From positions 1 to 6,803 of the forward strand of contig JAIROD010000827.1 in assembly GCA_031257725.1 (NCBI GenBank): DNA of 6,803 bases, given 5' to 3'. Of this stretch, positions 6,581 through 6,803 are shown one piece after another. This stretch comes from Planctomycetaceae bacterium. GTDB lineage: Bacteria > Planctomycetota > Planctomycetia > Pirellulales > Thermoguttaceae. The notes below the pieces were generated by a model. The model was not told where the DNA came from. It saw nothing but the letters and a program-made list of their open reading frames with translations, and made no database searches. Every line of letters starts with the position of its first letter. Position 1 is the stretch's first letter. The translations under genes and the position numbers were made by a program.

Positions 6581-6664
6581 GAAAATTACGTGCCAAAAAT
6601 ATTTTTTATCAAATCTATCGGTTACGCAATGCACAACAAAAAATATTTTTGTCACGCAATTTTC
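6581..6664. repeat. Long palindrome with 27-nt arms and 30-nt loop
   Basis: Arms at 6581-6607 and 6638-6664 are complementary at 25 of 27 positions (mismatches at 6593/6652 and 6588/6657). The mismatch at 6588/6657 becomes a wobble pair in a minus-strand transcript. The AT-rich inner part (A5-T-A-T6) is flanked by a mixed-sequence outer stem. The 30-base loop (6608-6637) contains ACGCAAT (6624-6630), repeated in the right arm at 6654-6660. Neither side is followed by a T-tract, so an ordinary intrinsic terminator is unlikely; a palindromic interspersed element, a cruciform or a structured RNA are the alternatives. Confidence 0.7.
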
Positions 6665-6688
6665 TATTCCTCACCCTATATCGGAAGC

Positions 6689-6743
6689 ATTTTTAATCGT
6701 CAACAGTAAAAACAACGATATTAAAAATTTTCTTAACTTTTTT
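6689..6743 (+). terminator. Weak AT-rich hairpin followed by T-tract (plus strand)
   Basis: ATTTTTAATCGT (6689-6700) pairs with ACG (6715-6717) and ATTAAAAAT (6720-6728), giving 12 pairs with a 2-base bulge and a 14-base loop. T-rich sequence (6728-6743) follows. The form resembles an intrinsic terminator for plus-strand transcription, but the stem has few GC pairs and no plus-strand gene is evident upstream except the doubtful frame ending at 6246. Confidence 0.25.
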
Positions 6744-6774
6744 CTATGAAGTCGAATTTGAAACTTAACTACTT

Positions 6775-6789
6775 ACTCATAAATTGCCT
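6775..6789. repeat. Right copy of an end-of-window inverted match
   Basis: ACTCATAAATTGCCT is the inverted partner of 1-15. It lies 14 bases from the right end, just before a terminal run of seven G. If the window is a complete contig, both ends may lie in the same repeat family, which would explain why assembly stopped here. Confidence 0.35.
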
Positions 6790-6803
6790 AAGTTACGGGG
6801 GGG

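Larger units (their letters stand above)
6247..6803. other. Non-coding, repeat-rich region without a recognisable gene
   Basis: I see no open frame with protein-like composition, no tRNA or rRNA, and no CRISPR spacing in this 557-bp stretch. It is occupied instead by the direct repeats, stem-loops and the long palindrome listed separately. A frame opening at ATG 6746 runs off the right edge after only 19 codons and cannot be judged. The last seven bases (6797-6803) are all G and may be a sequencing artefact. Confidence 0.7.

Noticed and set aside
6267..6766. 10-bp exact inverted match AAGTTTCAAA (6267-6276) / TTTGAAACTT (6757-6766)
   Set aside because: One such match is expected by chance fairly often in about 880 bp of AT-rich DNA; there is no extension on either side.
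6746..6803. Possible start of a plus-strand gene (ATG at 6746, 19 open codons to the window edge, MKSNLKLNYLLINCLS...)
   Set aside because: It has a signal-peptide-like look, but it is too short, lacks a ribosome binding site, and ends in a suspect poly-G run; it cannot be supported.
5922..6803. tRNA, rRNA or riboswitch
   Set aside because: No cloverleaf with a T-loop motif, no rRNA-like conserved stretch, and no recognisable riboswitch core; the structures seen are simple hairpins.

Overview
The window is dominated by one very large gene. A single intact minus-strand reading frame of 1927 codons (138-5921) fills about 85% of it and encodes an exported protein. The protein has a Sec-type signal peptide, a long N-terminal array of tetratricopeptide (TPR) helix pairs, a Ser/Thr-rich linker, a central helical region I cannot assign to a family, and a second C-terminal block of helical repeats. 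No second convincing gene is present. The only other candidate is a 75-codon plus-strand frame (6019-6246), which overlaps repeated DNA and may be spurious.

Organism: there is no rRNA, tRNA or marker gene, so taxonomy is inference only. A giant secreted TPR protein, no visible Shine-Dalgarno sequence before its ATG, moderate GC by eye (not computed) and a long repeat-rich intergenic stretch fit Planctomycetota or a related PVC-type bacterium. This is a weak assignment (about 0.4).

Layout: positions 1-137 are the AT-rich region downstream of the gene, with two small hairpins. The one nearer the window edge is followed by a T-tract in the minus-strand sense and is a plausible terminator. Positions 138-5921 are the TPR gene. 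Positions 5922-6803 are about 880 bp of mostly non-coding DNA that is unusually structured. It holds (i) a nested inverted-repeat block at 5947-6172 whose left arm lies in the presumed promoter of the TPR gene; (ii) two short sequence modules, each present twice, in swapped order (6211-6266 and 6516-6574); (iii) a 48-bp degenerate direct repeat (6369-6416 and 6473-6520) with a hairpin between its copies; (iv) a long palindrome with 27-nt arms (25 of 27 pairing) at 6581-6664; and (v) an AT-rich hairpin plus T-tract at 6689-6743. The two ends of the window carry a 15-bp imperfect inverted match, and the last seven bases are all G, which suggests the window may be a whole contig that ended in repeats.

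How it fits together: the window shows no operon and no multi-gene system. The most unusual material is the array of short repeats and palindromes upstream of the giant gene, which looks like an accumulation of small non-autonomous elements rather than a coding system.
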